7,793 nt of DNA from Candidatus Pacearchaeota archaeon. GTDB lineage: Archaea; Nanoarchaeota; Nanoarchaeia; Pacearchaeales; GW2011-AR1. The stretch is taken from assembly GCA_002686195.1 (NCBI GenBank), contig NZAS01000219.1, forward strand, positions 1 to 7,793, read 5' to 3'. The notes below the pieces were generated by a model. That model did no database searches. It was not told the origin of the DNA and was given only the letters and a program-made list of their open reading frames with translations. Shown here piece by piece: positions 1 through 5,860 of the stretch; position 1 is the stretch's first letter, and the number at the start of each line of letters is the position of its first letter. The position numbers were made by a program, and so were the translations under genes.

Positions 1-203
1 CTATCATCAATATAATAAGACAATACATCCCCAACATAGGCTGCCATTTCAATAAACATCATACCTGGGTCTGACTCATTAAAATCATTAAATGTGTTAG
101 GAAAGTATGTTTTAGAAAAATCTATTAAACTATCTTTAAAGTTTGAAAAATCTTTACTAAGATATTTTACTTCTTTTTTTTCTGATTTTGCCGGTGTAGC
201 CAT
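1..203 (-). CDS. 6: Baseplate wedge protein gp6-like (N-terminal part, cut by window edge)
   Basis: Only the first 67 codons are present; the gene runs off the left edge. The protein starts MATPAKSEKKEVKYLSKDFS and continues with a segment containing LIDFSKTYFPN, DFNESDPGMMFIEMAAYVGD and VLSYYIDD. I recognise this N-terminus as typical of gp6 baseplate wedge proteins of marine T4-like phages. gp6 is a large wedge component that links neighbouring wedges into the baseplate ring and belongs to the baseplate J family, as known for T4. The start is the ATG at 201-203. It is preceded by AGGAGA, which overlaps the stop codon of the upstream gp25 gene (TAGGAGA), so the two genes are probably translationally coupled. 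It is the last visible gene of the leftward baseplate operon. The gp6 identity rests on remembered family sequence, not on an alignment. Confidence 0.85.
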   Translation of the reverse strand, partial: MATPAKSEKKEVKYLSKDFSNFKDSLIDFSKTYFPNTFNDFNESDPGMMFIEMAAYVGDVLSYYIDD

Positions 204-212
204 TTAAATCTC

Positions 213-626
213 CTAAAAATTGGAAAAGAAAGTTAATTGTAAAGAATCAAATACGCCTGGTTCTATAGTAACACCAAACTCTAATGAAACATCAATTTGA
301 TTTGGATTCTGTTCATCTACGATAACATCAATTCTATTAACAACTACGTGTGGTAACCACATTTTTATAGCATCTTTAATAGCATCTTCCACTTTCATTG
401 TTGTATCACTTTGAATTGGGTCAAACAAAATAGAATATAAATCAGAACCAAACTCTGGCAAAAATGGTCGTTCACCTTTCATTGTCAATAATAAATTTTT
501 TATATTATGTGACGTTTGTTCTAATGTTGTTTGTGTTTGTTGAAAAAATCCAGACGTAGACCTACCAAGTGGAAATGATAATCCAATCCAAGTATCTGGG
601 TTTAAATCATTTTCTAATGCACCCAT
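213..626 (-). CDS. 25: Baseplate wedge protein gp25-like (GPW/gp25 family)
   Basis: This 137-aa protein is close to the usual length of T4 gp25 (about 132 aa). The diagnostic segment is GERPFLPEFGSDLYSILFDP at residues 51-70, followed by a helix (about 75-90) and the strand pair VVVNRIDVIVDE and QIDVSLEFGVTIEP. This is the GPW/gp25 fold, shared with P2 gpW and the type VI secretion protein TssE. The family forms part of the wedge core bundle with gp6 and gp53 and helps start sheath assembly. The gene lies 3 bp after the 158-aa gene and its ribosome site AAGGAAAA lies in that gene's last codons. gp6 follows directly downstream, which matches the baseplate gene clustering of T4-like phages. The call is secure. 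Confidence 0.93.
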   Translation of the reverse strand: MGALENDLNPDTWIGLSFPLGRSTSGFFQQTQTTLEQTSHNIKNLLLTMKGERPFLPEFGSDLYSILFDPIQSDTTMKVEDAIKDAIKMWLPHVVVNRIDVIVDEQNPNQIDVSLEFGVTIEPGVFDSLQLTFFSNF

Positions 627-629
627 TTA

Positions 630-1106
630 CTATTTTCCTTTTTTATTATCTATAGCTTTCATTACTTCACTATAATCTCTTGTTAAAGCATTTTGAACAT
701 GGTCAGGAACATCTTCAACATTAACACCCGCTTTTCTTATAGTATCAACTGCTCCCATTTCTCTTTTACCTTCGTCTGATTTACCATATCCCATTAATTC
801 GCCAACACGATTGGTATCAAATGAACCACCACCTAAAGTTGGATATTCTTCAAAACCTGGTTTAGTAATTCCACCTTTAGTTTCATTAAGAATTTTATTT
901 ATAGTCTCATTGTTTGAATAAGTGACTTCTTCTTTAATTTCACTATCATCTGGTGGATTAAATTCTTTTGATAAAGATTTTAAATCTACCGTTTCATCTT
1001 TAAAGTCCTCTTTAATAAATATCTCTTTTAATTGTTTTGGTAGTTCTTCTTTAACTTTCTTTTCTACTATTCTTTCAATAATGTTTATAAATCGTTTTTT
1101 ATTCAT
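630..1106 (-). CDS. Probable virion-associated protein, 158 aa, unnamed marine T4-like family
   Basis: The protein has no recognisable enzymatic motif. Residues 1-32 (MNKKRFINIIERIVEKKVKE onward) form a strongly charged amphipathic helix that could be a coiled coil. Residues 33-80 are acidic and low in complexity. A glycine-rich stretch (LGGGSFDTNRVGELMGYGK) lies near residues 91-109. The basic C-terminal helix ALTRDYSEVMKAIDNKKGK reminds me of C-termini of uncharacterised proteins next to gp25 in marine T4-like phages; this is recollection only. A clear AGGAGA ribosome site sits before the ATG, and gp25 follows after 3 bp. Its place between the small tail-motif proteins and gp25 suggests a minor structural or assembly role. 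A perfect late-promoter-like TATAAATA lies inside the gene at 896-903 on the coding strand, which could boost gp25/gp6 expression, but that is weakly supported. Confidence 0.7.
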   Translation of the reverse strand: MNKKRFINIIERIVEKKVKEELPKQLKEIFIKEDFKDETVDLKSLSKEFNPPDDSEIKEEVTYSNNETINKILNETKGGITKPGFEEYPTLGGGSFDTNRVGELMGYGKSDEGKREMGAVDTIRKAGVNVEDVPDHVQNALTRDYSEVMKAIDNKKGK

Positions 1107-1118
1107 AACAATCTCCTA

Positions 1119-1418
1119 TTAACCTTTAACTCCAGCTACACCCGTTGGAACTTGTAATACAAATCCACGAGCTTCAGCTTCTTTCACTGGAATAATGGAA
1201 GCTTCTGCTCTCATTTCTTCATTAGTCATATCTGTAAATGTCCATGTTTGATTTTCTCTCATTTTTCGTTGAGTTTTATCATCAGTATAAATCCAAGCGG
1301 TAAAACTTTCAGGGCCAGTTTTAACAACATCACCATCATTTAAAAATTTTCCAGCTTTTACATTCTTTCCATTTACAGTTACAATACCTGATGTTTTCAT
1401 TATAATAGCTTTGGCCAT
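1119..1418 (-). CDS. Small FecR-pattern beta protein (99 aa) with GVKG tail
   Basis: The protein opens with IIMKTSGIVTVNGKNVKAGK and continues FLNDGDVVKTGPESFTAWIY. This resembles the FecR-domain pattern in which a beta strand, a G-x-L-x-x-GD-x-V-x-TG turn and an S-x-A-x-I strand follow each other. It has no signal peptide or membrane segment, so it is not a classical FecR regulator; in this setting it is more likely a virion protein built from a small beta fold. The C-terminus ends TGVAGVKG, a variant of the GVRG tail seen in the next three upstream proteins. Unlike those, its tail does not supply the ribosome site of the next gene, which has a separate AGGAGA after the stop. That argues that the tail is kept for the protein itself. 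Its own ribosome site (AGAGGA) lies in the last codons of the upstream gene, 2 bp away. Function unknown; it is too divergent to be called a PAAR tip. Confidence 0.7.
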   Translation of the reverse strand: MAKAIIMKTSGIVTVNGKNVKAGKFLNDGDVVKTGPESFTAWIYTDDKTQRKMRENQTWTFTDMTNEEMRAEASIIPVKEAEARGFVLQVPTGVAGVKG

Positions 1419-1420
1419 AA

Positions 1421-1774
1421 CTATCCTCTTACTCCTGCTGTTGCTGTTATATTATCAATTTCATAGACTACTTCCTCAGCTATATCTGTAATTTCTTCCC
1501 ACACAACATTATCCCACATCGCCTCTAAATCCAAATCTTGTTCTATTACACATTCAAAATCATTATTACCTGTAAGTTTAGTTGGTGTACATGATACATC
1601 ACCATCTTCTTCTATAATAGATAAACTCTTTCCACTAATAATTATCATGTCACCTTGAATTCCAATAATATCTTCACCTTCATATACTTCTTGACCCATT
1701 TTAGCTACCTCGCCCATTATAAGTGGATTTCCTTTAATATCAATAACACTTCCTAATTTTAATTTTTCGCCCAT
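1421..1774 (-). CDS. Paralogous small structural protein A (117 aa), GVRG tail
   Basis: This protein is clearly homologous to the 121-aa product of the next gene upstream. Shared features in order are: V-x-D-x-KG-x-P (residues 10-17); E-x-x-K-x-GQ-x-x-YE (22-32); II(S/A)GK (45-49); GDVSCTPTK (58-66); F-x-C at 73-75; an acidic segment leading to AMWDNVVWEEITDI (85-98); and the terminal NITATAGVRG (108-117). The N-terminal half, with repeated beta strands around KMGQEVYEGEDIIGIQGD, has a FecR-like rhythm. Two cysteines (62 and 75) are conserved with the paralogue. No signal peptide or membrane segment is visible. It sits 2 bp from each neighbour. The AGAGGA ribosome site for the following gene is made by its own last codons. 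It was probably created by tandem duplication. It is inferred to be a minor tail or baseplate component; the exact function is unknown. Confidence 0.72.
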   Translation of the reverse strand: MGEKLKLGSVIDIKGNPLIMGEVAKMGQEVYEGEDIIGIQGDMIIISGKSLSIIEEDGDVSCTPTKLTGNNDFECVIEQDLDLEAMWDNVVWEEITDIAEEVVYEIDNITATAGVRG

Positions 1775-1821
1775 AATTATCCTCTAACTCCAGACGCGGC
1801 TGTTATTTTTTCTGTTTCATA
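1771..1821. repeat. Gene-junction repeat, copy 1
   Basis: This repeat spans the last 14 or so codons of the 121-aa gene, the 2-bp gap and the start codon of the 117-aa gene. Its first 36 bases (1771-1806) match 2139-2174 exactly, and the match extends to 1821 with three mismatches. It includes the codons for the shared TAASGVRG tail. Such identity between two junctions suggests recent duplication or recombination at the tail-coding region. Confidence 0.85.
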
Positions 1822-2142
1822 CCCTTCGGCATCAACAATATCTGGTATCTCATTCCAGACCGTATTATCAAACATAGCATCTATATCTTCATCCACCCAT
1901 ATATCACAAGTAAAATTACCTTTACATACTATTTTTGTTGGTGTACATAATACATCACCTGTTACATCTAAAGTCCACATCTTTTTACCAGCTATAATTA
2001 ACTCGTCATTATCAGTTCCACTTAATAAATCCAACTCATAAATATATTGACCCAGTTTGATTAATTCATCATTAACACGTGGATATCCTTTCATATCAGT
2101 AACCTTCCCCGTTGGAATTCTTGTATCTATTTCTACTGCCAT
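1777..2142 (-). CDS. Paralogous small structural protein B (121 aa), GVRG tail
   Basis: This is the second copy of the small-protein family. It begins MAVEIDTRIPTGKVTDMKGY and shares with the 117-aa protein the KLGQYIYELD block, IIAGK (49-53), GDVLCTPTK (62-70), F-x-C (77-79), AMFDNTVWNEIPDI (89-102) and the tail KITAASGVRG. It has an additional cysteine at 73 (IVCKGNFTC), so three cysteines cluster within 14 residues, which is unusual for a phage structural protein and might mean metal binding or disulphides. The last ten residues, KITAASGVRG, differ only in the first residue from NITAASGVRG at the end of the 585-aa protein upstream. The ribosome site AGAGGA is provided by the tail codons of the 585-aa gene, 2 bp before the ATG. 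It is inferred to be a structural protein that docks through the shared tail. Confidence 0.72.
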   Translation of the reverse strand: MAVEIDTRIPTGKVTDMKGYPRVNDELIKLGQYIYELDLLSGTDNDELIIAGKKMWTLDVTGDVLCTPTKIVCKGNFTCDIWVDEDIDAMFDNTVWNEIPDIVDAEGYETEKITAASGVRG

Positions 2143-2189
2143 AATTATCCTCTAACTCCAGACGCGGCTGTTATATTTTCTACTTCATA
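2139..2189. repeat. Gene-junction repeat, copy 2
   Basis: This is the same repeat at the junction between the 585-aa gene and the 121-aa gene, 368 bp from copy 1. A more diverged third version lies at the 117-aa/99-aa junction around 1415-1466, where the codons for TATAGVRG and the ATG spacing are kept but the silent positions differ. Confidence 0.85.
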
Positions 2190-3902
2190 TTGTAAAGTAG
2201 TTACATTTCCAATCTCTTTGAAAACAGTTTCTTTCCACATTTCATCTAACTCTGGTAGTTGAATTGTCCAATCTTCATCTACAGAATATCCACCATCTGC
2301 TCCATCAAATACCCCATGACCAACATCCCCAATTGATGATAGTGGAACAATTGGCCAAGGAATTAATGTAGCTCCAACATATCCAGGAACTGGAGTAACA
2401 CCTGTAGCCGATGGTGTCAATACGGTATCACTTGTTGTAGTACCAGGCATAAATACTAATAGTGGTATTATATGTTCACCTTGTACCAAACAAGTTACTA
2501 TATAACTATGAATAGAATCTACAAATCCATATGATTCGTAAGAACAAATTTGGTCTATAGTTCCAGTTACCCCAACTTCAGGCCCGAAATGTCTACCATA
2601 TAATGTTAAATTATTAATTAAAGTTTCTTTTGGTGTTTCTCGTTCAACTACTTTACCCTTACCAATACCCATTGTAGTCATAGACATTGGAATACCTTCG
2701 CTCGTTGTTTTACCAGTTGTTACAATAGGGCCAACACTTGGTATATTTTTATCAATTCTTATATCTGGTGTATCTGTAAGCATAATTACATCACCACTTT
2801 CTACAAAATTATCTATTGCAGTCGCCGTCAATTCGGCTACTTTTCTAATATTTTCTTCATGTGAAAGAGAATCATCTGGTTTCAACTTATAAACCTCAAA
2901 TAATTCTTCTTTTAACTGAATTCGAGCTAAACTACCAGCATCTGCTTCCCAATTTAACTCAATAGCCCCTGCTTCAATCAAAGAACCTTCAACAACTCCT
3001 GGTATTAACTTAAAATAAATATAATCACCCATTGGAATCTTTTCTTCTATTATATACATCCCAGTAGAACTATCTTTTTTTATTTCAACTTTAGTAGCAA
3101 GTGGAATTCTTTCAAGTTCTAATTCTGTTCCACTATTATCATTAACTTGTAAATAAATACCAGTTATATTTCCCATTGTTCGGTCAGGTTCTGACGGAGT
3201 ATCTACTTCAATATTCAAAATTTCGGGATTCTCAGCATCATAGTCATTAAACTTTTTTATAGCAGAGTTCCACTCCACCAGACTAGCATCCATTGCCTCT
3301 TTCAGTTTAGCTTGATTATCTACTATATCATTTTTACCATCCTCCCATTTCTTTACTGCAGAGTTATATTCTTTTTCCTTAGTGTTCATATCATCATAAT
3401 ATTCATCCCACGTTGGTTTACTAAAGTATGGATTATCAAGAGTTATTGGTTCTGGTTGTTCAACTGGAGGCGGTAAATTTGTCTCTATAAAGTATTCTCC
3501 TTGATTTTTTATTTTTTCTTTATTTTGTTTTATCATCCCATACTTAGAAGTAATACCAGGTAAAAATACTAAATGTAATAAAGTTCCTTCAAACTTACCT
3601 CTATCAGAATCGGTTACCACAGGACCTGGTGCCATTGTAAATGCTCCATAAGTGTCTGGAACACCAGGATTTAATTGAGTATCTGGTGCAGTAGTATCAC
3701 CAACTATCTCTACTTTTTCAATATAATCTTGTATATATCTTGACATAGCATCGGCAAGTTTCATTAACCACTCATCCATACTTTCTGTTTCAACTCGTTT
3801 TAAAGGCCCGTCTATTTGTCCAGATATTTGTAAATGAAAATCTTTTACTTTATTGTAAAACTCTTCTGTATTTAATTTTGGTATTTTTTCTGTTAAAGGC
3901 AT
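2145..3902 (-). CDS. Large tail/baseplate-associated structural protein (585 aa), GVRG tail
   Basis: I do not recognise a named family. Visible organisation: helical N-terminus (residues 11-65, including MDEWLMKLADAMSRYIQDYI); a Gly/Pro-rich beta segment with GPVVTDSDRG and LVFLPGIT (about 92-118); a proline hinge (NLPPPVEQPEP, 142-152); a charged probable coiled coil (about 165-222); a beta-rich middle (245-330); a second helix (350-370); a Gly/Thr-rich segment with GPIVTTGKTT and TMGIGKGK (391-417); then LLVFMPGTTTSD (481-492). The last 40 or so residues (DEDWTIQLPELDEMWKETVF onward to NITAASGVRG) match the C-terminal part of the two downstream small proteins. There is no lysozyme, protease or signal-peptide motif. 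It starts 2 bp after the gp5-like stop, with only a weak upstream ribosome site, so coupled translation is likely. Its position directly after gp5 suggests a baseplate, hub or fibre-connecting role, by inference only. Confidence 0.72.
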   Translation of the reverse strand: MPLTEKIPKLNTEEFYNKVKDFHLQISGQIDGPLKRVETESMDEWLMKLADAMSRYIQDYIEKVEIVGDTTAPDTQLNPGVPDTYGAFTMAPGPVVTDSDRGKFEGTLLHLVFLPGITSKYGMIKQNKEKIKNQGEYFIETNLPPPVEQPEPITLDNPYFSKPTWDEYYDDMNTKEKEYNSAVKKWEDGKNDIVDNQAKLKEAMDASLVEWNSAIKKFNDYDAENPEILNIEVDTPSEPDRTMGNITGIYLQVNDNSGTELELERIPLATKVEIKKDSSTGMYIIEEKIPMGDYIYFKLIPGVVEGSLIEAGAIELNWEADAGSLARIQLKEELFEVYKLKPDDSLSHEENIRKVAELTATAIDNFVESGDVIMLTDTPDIRIDKNIPSVGPIVTTGKTTSEGIPMSMTTMGIGKGKVVERETPKETLINNLTLYGRHFGPEVGVTGTIDQICSYESYGFVDSIHSYIVTCLVQGEHIIPLLVFMPGTTTSDTVLTPSATGVTPVPGYVGATLIPWPIVPLSSIGDVGHGVFDGADGGYSVDEDWTIQLPELDEMWKETVFKEIGNVTTLQYEVENITAASGVRG

Positions 3903-3904
3903 TA

Positions 3905-5344
3905 TTATTGTGTCTTATTTCTTACACTTAAAAACCCAAATCCATTGTCTTCAAGGTCTTGTTTAAATTTTAAAAGTTTACTTGGGTCTGCTAAAACACC
4001 AGGTGTACCAGGATATAATAATCCCATAATAATATCAGTTAATTCTTTTAGAGCATCTACAAGAGCATCACCCTTAACAACTGGTTCCAATTCACCTTTT
4101 TGGTCATCTTTAGGAGAAGTTCCAAGATAAAGTTTAGAATCTCCAGTATCTATTATAATATTCTTTTCACCTCTAATATGAACTTGTCCTTCTGTATGCA
4201 TACCAATAAGACCTGGTGAATTTAAACTAATTCCAGCTTCTGCATCAACAACAAACGCAGTATTAGTAGCAAAATAAGTACTCAAATTAGTATAACTATA
4301 TAATCCACCTTGTTTAGTATTAAAAACAATCTTATCCGAATTTAATATTATTTGTTTTCCATCAAATGTTGGTGGATATTCTAAATGAGCGTGATGTATA
4401 CGTGCTTTATGAACTGCTGTAACAGGATTTAATGGTACTGTTTCATTAGTGGTCAAATATATTGATGTTGCATCTGCATTTATATCTTCTACTACATAAG
4501 AATCAAGTCCATGTCCTAATTCAAAAAACTTTTCTTCAAACGTTCCTATCTTAGAACTATTATCATCTCCTTTCATTCCAGCTTCTTGACTATAATAATC
4601 TGTTAATTGACCAGCTCTCATTTTAATACTTGGAGAAGGCCCAAATGTATCTTCTGGTAAACCAGTTGTACCTAAATCTTCATCATCCGATATATTACTA
4701 CCAAGTCTTATAGTATTACCAAACCTACCTTGTATGGTAATATCACCTTCATATGGTTTTAATTGTCTAATTAACCTATTTCTTGTAAAAAACTCTCCAA
4801 GAGAAAATGTATCTTCTTTTTCTTCTCTTGGTGGTTCTTCGCCACTATCTATAAAAGAATACATTGTAGAAAAAATTCCTGGGTCTGGTTTATCAATCAC
4901 ATCACTCAATCCAGGCACAGAATTTGTATTAATATGTGAAATAAAATTTAAAGTTTGTGTATAAAATTGCATACCAAGATAATTTACACAAACAACATAT
5001 TCACCTTTTAACGGATATTGTCTTATATTTGATTCTAATGGATAATACCAATTACACATATCCTCTTCAAGACCGTTTTGACTTTTTATTAATCTAATCT
5101 TGGCCATTCCTATGTCTTTAAATTCAGTTTCTTGTCCACTTATTGATGCTGTAGATAGAACTGGTTTTTTTTCTTTTAAATCTTCATAAGTTAAAAGAAT
5201 ATCTAATACTTCCCCAACTTCTAATTCATAAAATTCATTTTCAGATTTTAAATTTTTTATTAAATTAGCAACAGAACCAAAGCTTGTTAGTCCGCCAAGT
5301 AATGTTGGTAAACTTTTTTTCTTTTCTTCCTTGTGATATGCCAT
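3905..5344 (-). CDS. 5: gp5-like baseplate hub/spike protein without lysozyme domain
   Basis: In T4, gp5 is the trimeric cell-puncturing spike under the baseplate hub and has an OB-fold, a lysozyme domain and a C-terminal beta-helix. Here residues 76-135 (GMAKIRLIKS, YPLESNIRQYPLKGEYVVCV, GMQFYTQTLNF) fit an OB-like barrel. Residues 199-216 (EGDITIQGRFGNTIRLGS) carry a signature I associate with gp5-like proteins of marine T4-like phages. Residues 333-408 form short repeating strands (ILNSDKIVFN, GISLNSPGLIGMHTEGQVHI, NIIIDTGDSKLYLG) that look like a spike beta-helix or beta-prism. No lysozyme-type catalytic segment is visible between the OB and repeat parts, and the 479 aa are fewer than the roughly 575 of T4 gp5. 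It starts 1 bp after the 128-aa gene's stop. The hub/spike role is well supported; the lack of muramidase is what I see. Confidence 0.82.
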   Translation of the reverse strand: MAYHKEEKKKSLPTLLGGLTSFGSVANLIKNLKSENEFYELEVGEVLDILLTYEDLKEKKPVLSTASISGQETEFKDIGMAKIRLIKSQNGLEEDMCNWYYPLESNIRQYPLKGEYVVCVNYLGMQFYTQTLNFISHINTNSVPGLSDVIDKPDPGIFSTMYSFIDSGEEPPREEKEDTFSLGEFFTRNRLIRQLKPYEGDITIQGRFGNTIRLGSNISDDEDLGTTGLPEDTFGPSPSIKMRAGQLTDYYSQEAGMKGDDNSSKIGTFEEKFFELGHGLDSYVVEDINADATSIYLTTNETVPLNPVTAVHKARIHHAHLEYPPTFDGKQIILNSDKIVFNTKQGGLYSYTNLSTYFATNTAFVVDAEAGISLNSPGLIGMHTEGQVHIRGEKNIIIDTGDSKLYLGTSPKDDQKGELEPVVKGDALVDALKELTDIIMGLLYPGTPGVLADPSKLLKFKQDLEDNGFGFLSVRNKTQ

Positions 5345-5345
5345 A

Positions 5346-5732
5346 TTAATCCATAGTTTCTATTTGTTTTTGTATTACATCCGATTCTTTTTGAATTTCA
5401 CCAACAGTATCGTGTAATCCTCTCATAAGTTGTTCTTTTTCTTTATCAGATAAACCAAATTCCGATTCGCTTCCAACTTTAGACTCAGCTGCTATTAATC
5501 TTTGAATAACTGCCGCTAATTTTACAAGTTGCTCATCATTTTTAACATTTATTTCCAAATATTCTTTAATCATTGGAACTATTTGTAATGCTGTATCACC
5601 ATCTTTAATAAATTGTACTATTTCTCGTGTTAATACATCAAGCTGCTTACGATTTGTCTCTGTATTTTTATAAATATCTTCAAATAAATCTGAGAGAGTT
5701 TTTCCCTCAAATATTTCATAATCTTTAGACAT
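5346..5732 (-). CDS. Helical protein of 128 aa, first gene of the baseplate operon
   Basis: The protein is almost entirely helical. It has the start KDYEIFEGKTLSDLFEDIYK, a central IVPMIKEYLEINVKNDEQLV followed by KLAAVIQRLIAAES, and a C-terminal heptad-like coiled coil (residues 95-128, ending QKESDVIQKQIETMD). I believe similar uncharacterised proteins occur next to gp5 in marine T4-like phages, but the name and function are unknown to me. It has no transmembrane segment. It is the first gene of the leftward operon: an AGGAAAA ribosome site lies just upstream and a late-promoter-like motif sits about 90 bp upstream on the same strand. The gp5-like gene follows after a single base, so coupled production, and perhaps a chaperone or linker role for the hub, is plausible. 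This is inference from context. Confidence 0.72.
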   Translation of the reverse strand: MSKDYEIFEGKTLSDLFEDIYKNTETNRKQLDVLTREIVQFIKDGDTALQIVPMIKEYLEINVKNDEQLVKLAAVIQRLIAAESKVGSESEFGLSDKEKEQLMRGLHDTVGEIQKESDVIQKQIETMD

Positions 5733-5735
5733 GGC

Positions 5736-5743
5736 TTTTTCCT
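5736..5743 (-). promoter_or_regulatory. Ribosome binding site of the 128-aa operon leader gene
   Basis: On the minus strand this reads AGGAAAAA and lies 3 bp before the ATG at 5730-5732. It supports the start chosen for the first gene of the baseplate operon. Confidence 0.5.
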
Positions 5744-5779
5744 ATTTTATTTTTAATGATTTATAGTGTTATAACCCAA

Positions 5780-5790
5780 TAATAAATATC
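5780..5790 (+). promoter_or_regulatory. Putative phage late promoter driving the plus-strand island
   Basis: The sequence TAATAAATATC contains ATAAATA (5782-5788), a one-base-shortened match to the T4 late promoter TATAAATA recognised by gp55. By the T4 geometry, transcription would start around 5795, giving a leader of about 65 nt before the GTG at 5861. The 11 bases form a perfect inverted repeat with 5819-5829, where the minus-strand copy lies. An AT-rich background makes chance matches likely, so the call depends mainly on its position in the divergent gap. Confidence 0.5.
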
Positions 5791-5818
5791 TTTTTATGAA
5801 AAATTGATTAATATATAT

Positions 5819-5829
5819 GATATTTATTA
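5819..5829 (-). promoter_or_regulatory. Putative phage late promoter driving the baseplate operon
   Basis: The minus strand reads TAATAAATATC, identical to the plus-strand motif 39 bp away. The expected start is near 5815, giving a leader of about 80 nt before the 128-aa gene. The region just upstream on this strand also has a loose sigma-70-like TTGTTA with a 17-bp spacer to TATTAA, which could be an alternative promoter, but such matches are cheap at this base composition. The motif sits exactly where a promoter for the late structural operon is needed. Confidence 0.5.
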
Positions 5830-5860
5830 ATAACAAAACTAACCAAAAAAGGATGAACTC

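Noticed and set aside
922..1122. Plus-strand frame of 66 codons
   Set aside because: It lies opposite the well-supported 158-aa gene, is Ser/Phe/Leu-rich as expected for an antisense reading, and has no ribosome site.
1119..1418. PAAR spike-tip protein (T4 gp5.4 equivalent)
   Set aside because: The location fits but the PAAR sequence pattern and the metal-binding His/Cys residues are missing.
3945..4130. Plus-strand frame of 61 codons
   Set aside because: It is antisense to the conserved gp5-like gene and has no ribosome site or family resemblance.
4734..4964. Plus-strand frame of 76 codons
   Set aside because: It is antisense to the gp5-like gene; its composition is that of a shadow frame.
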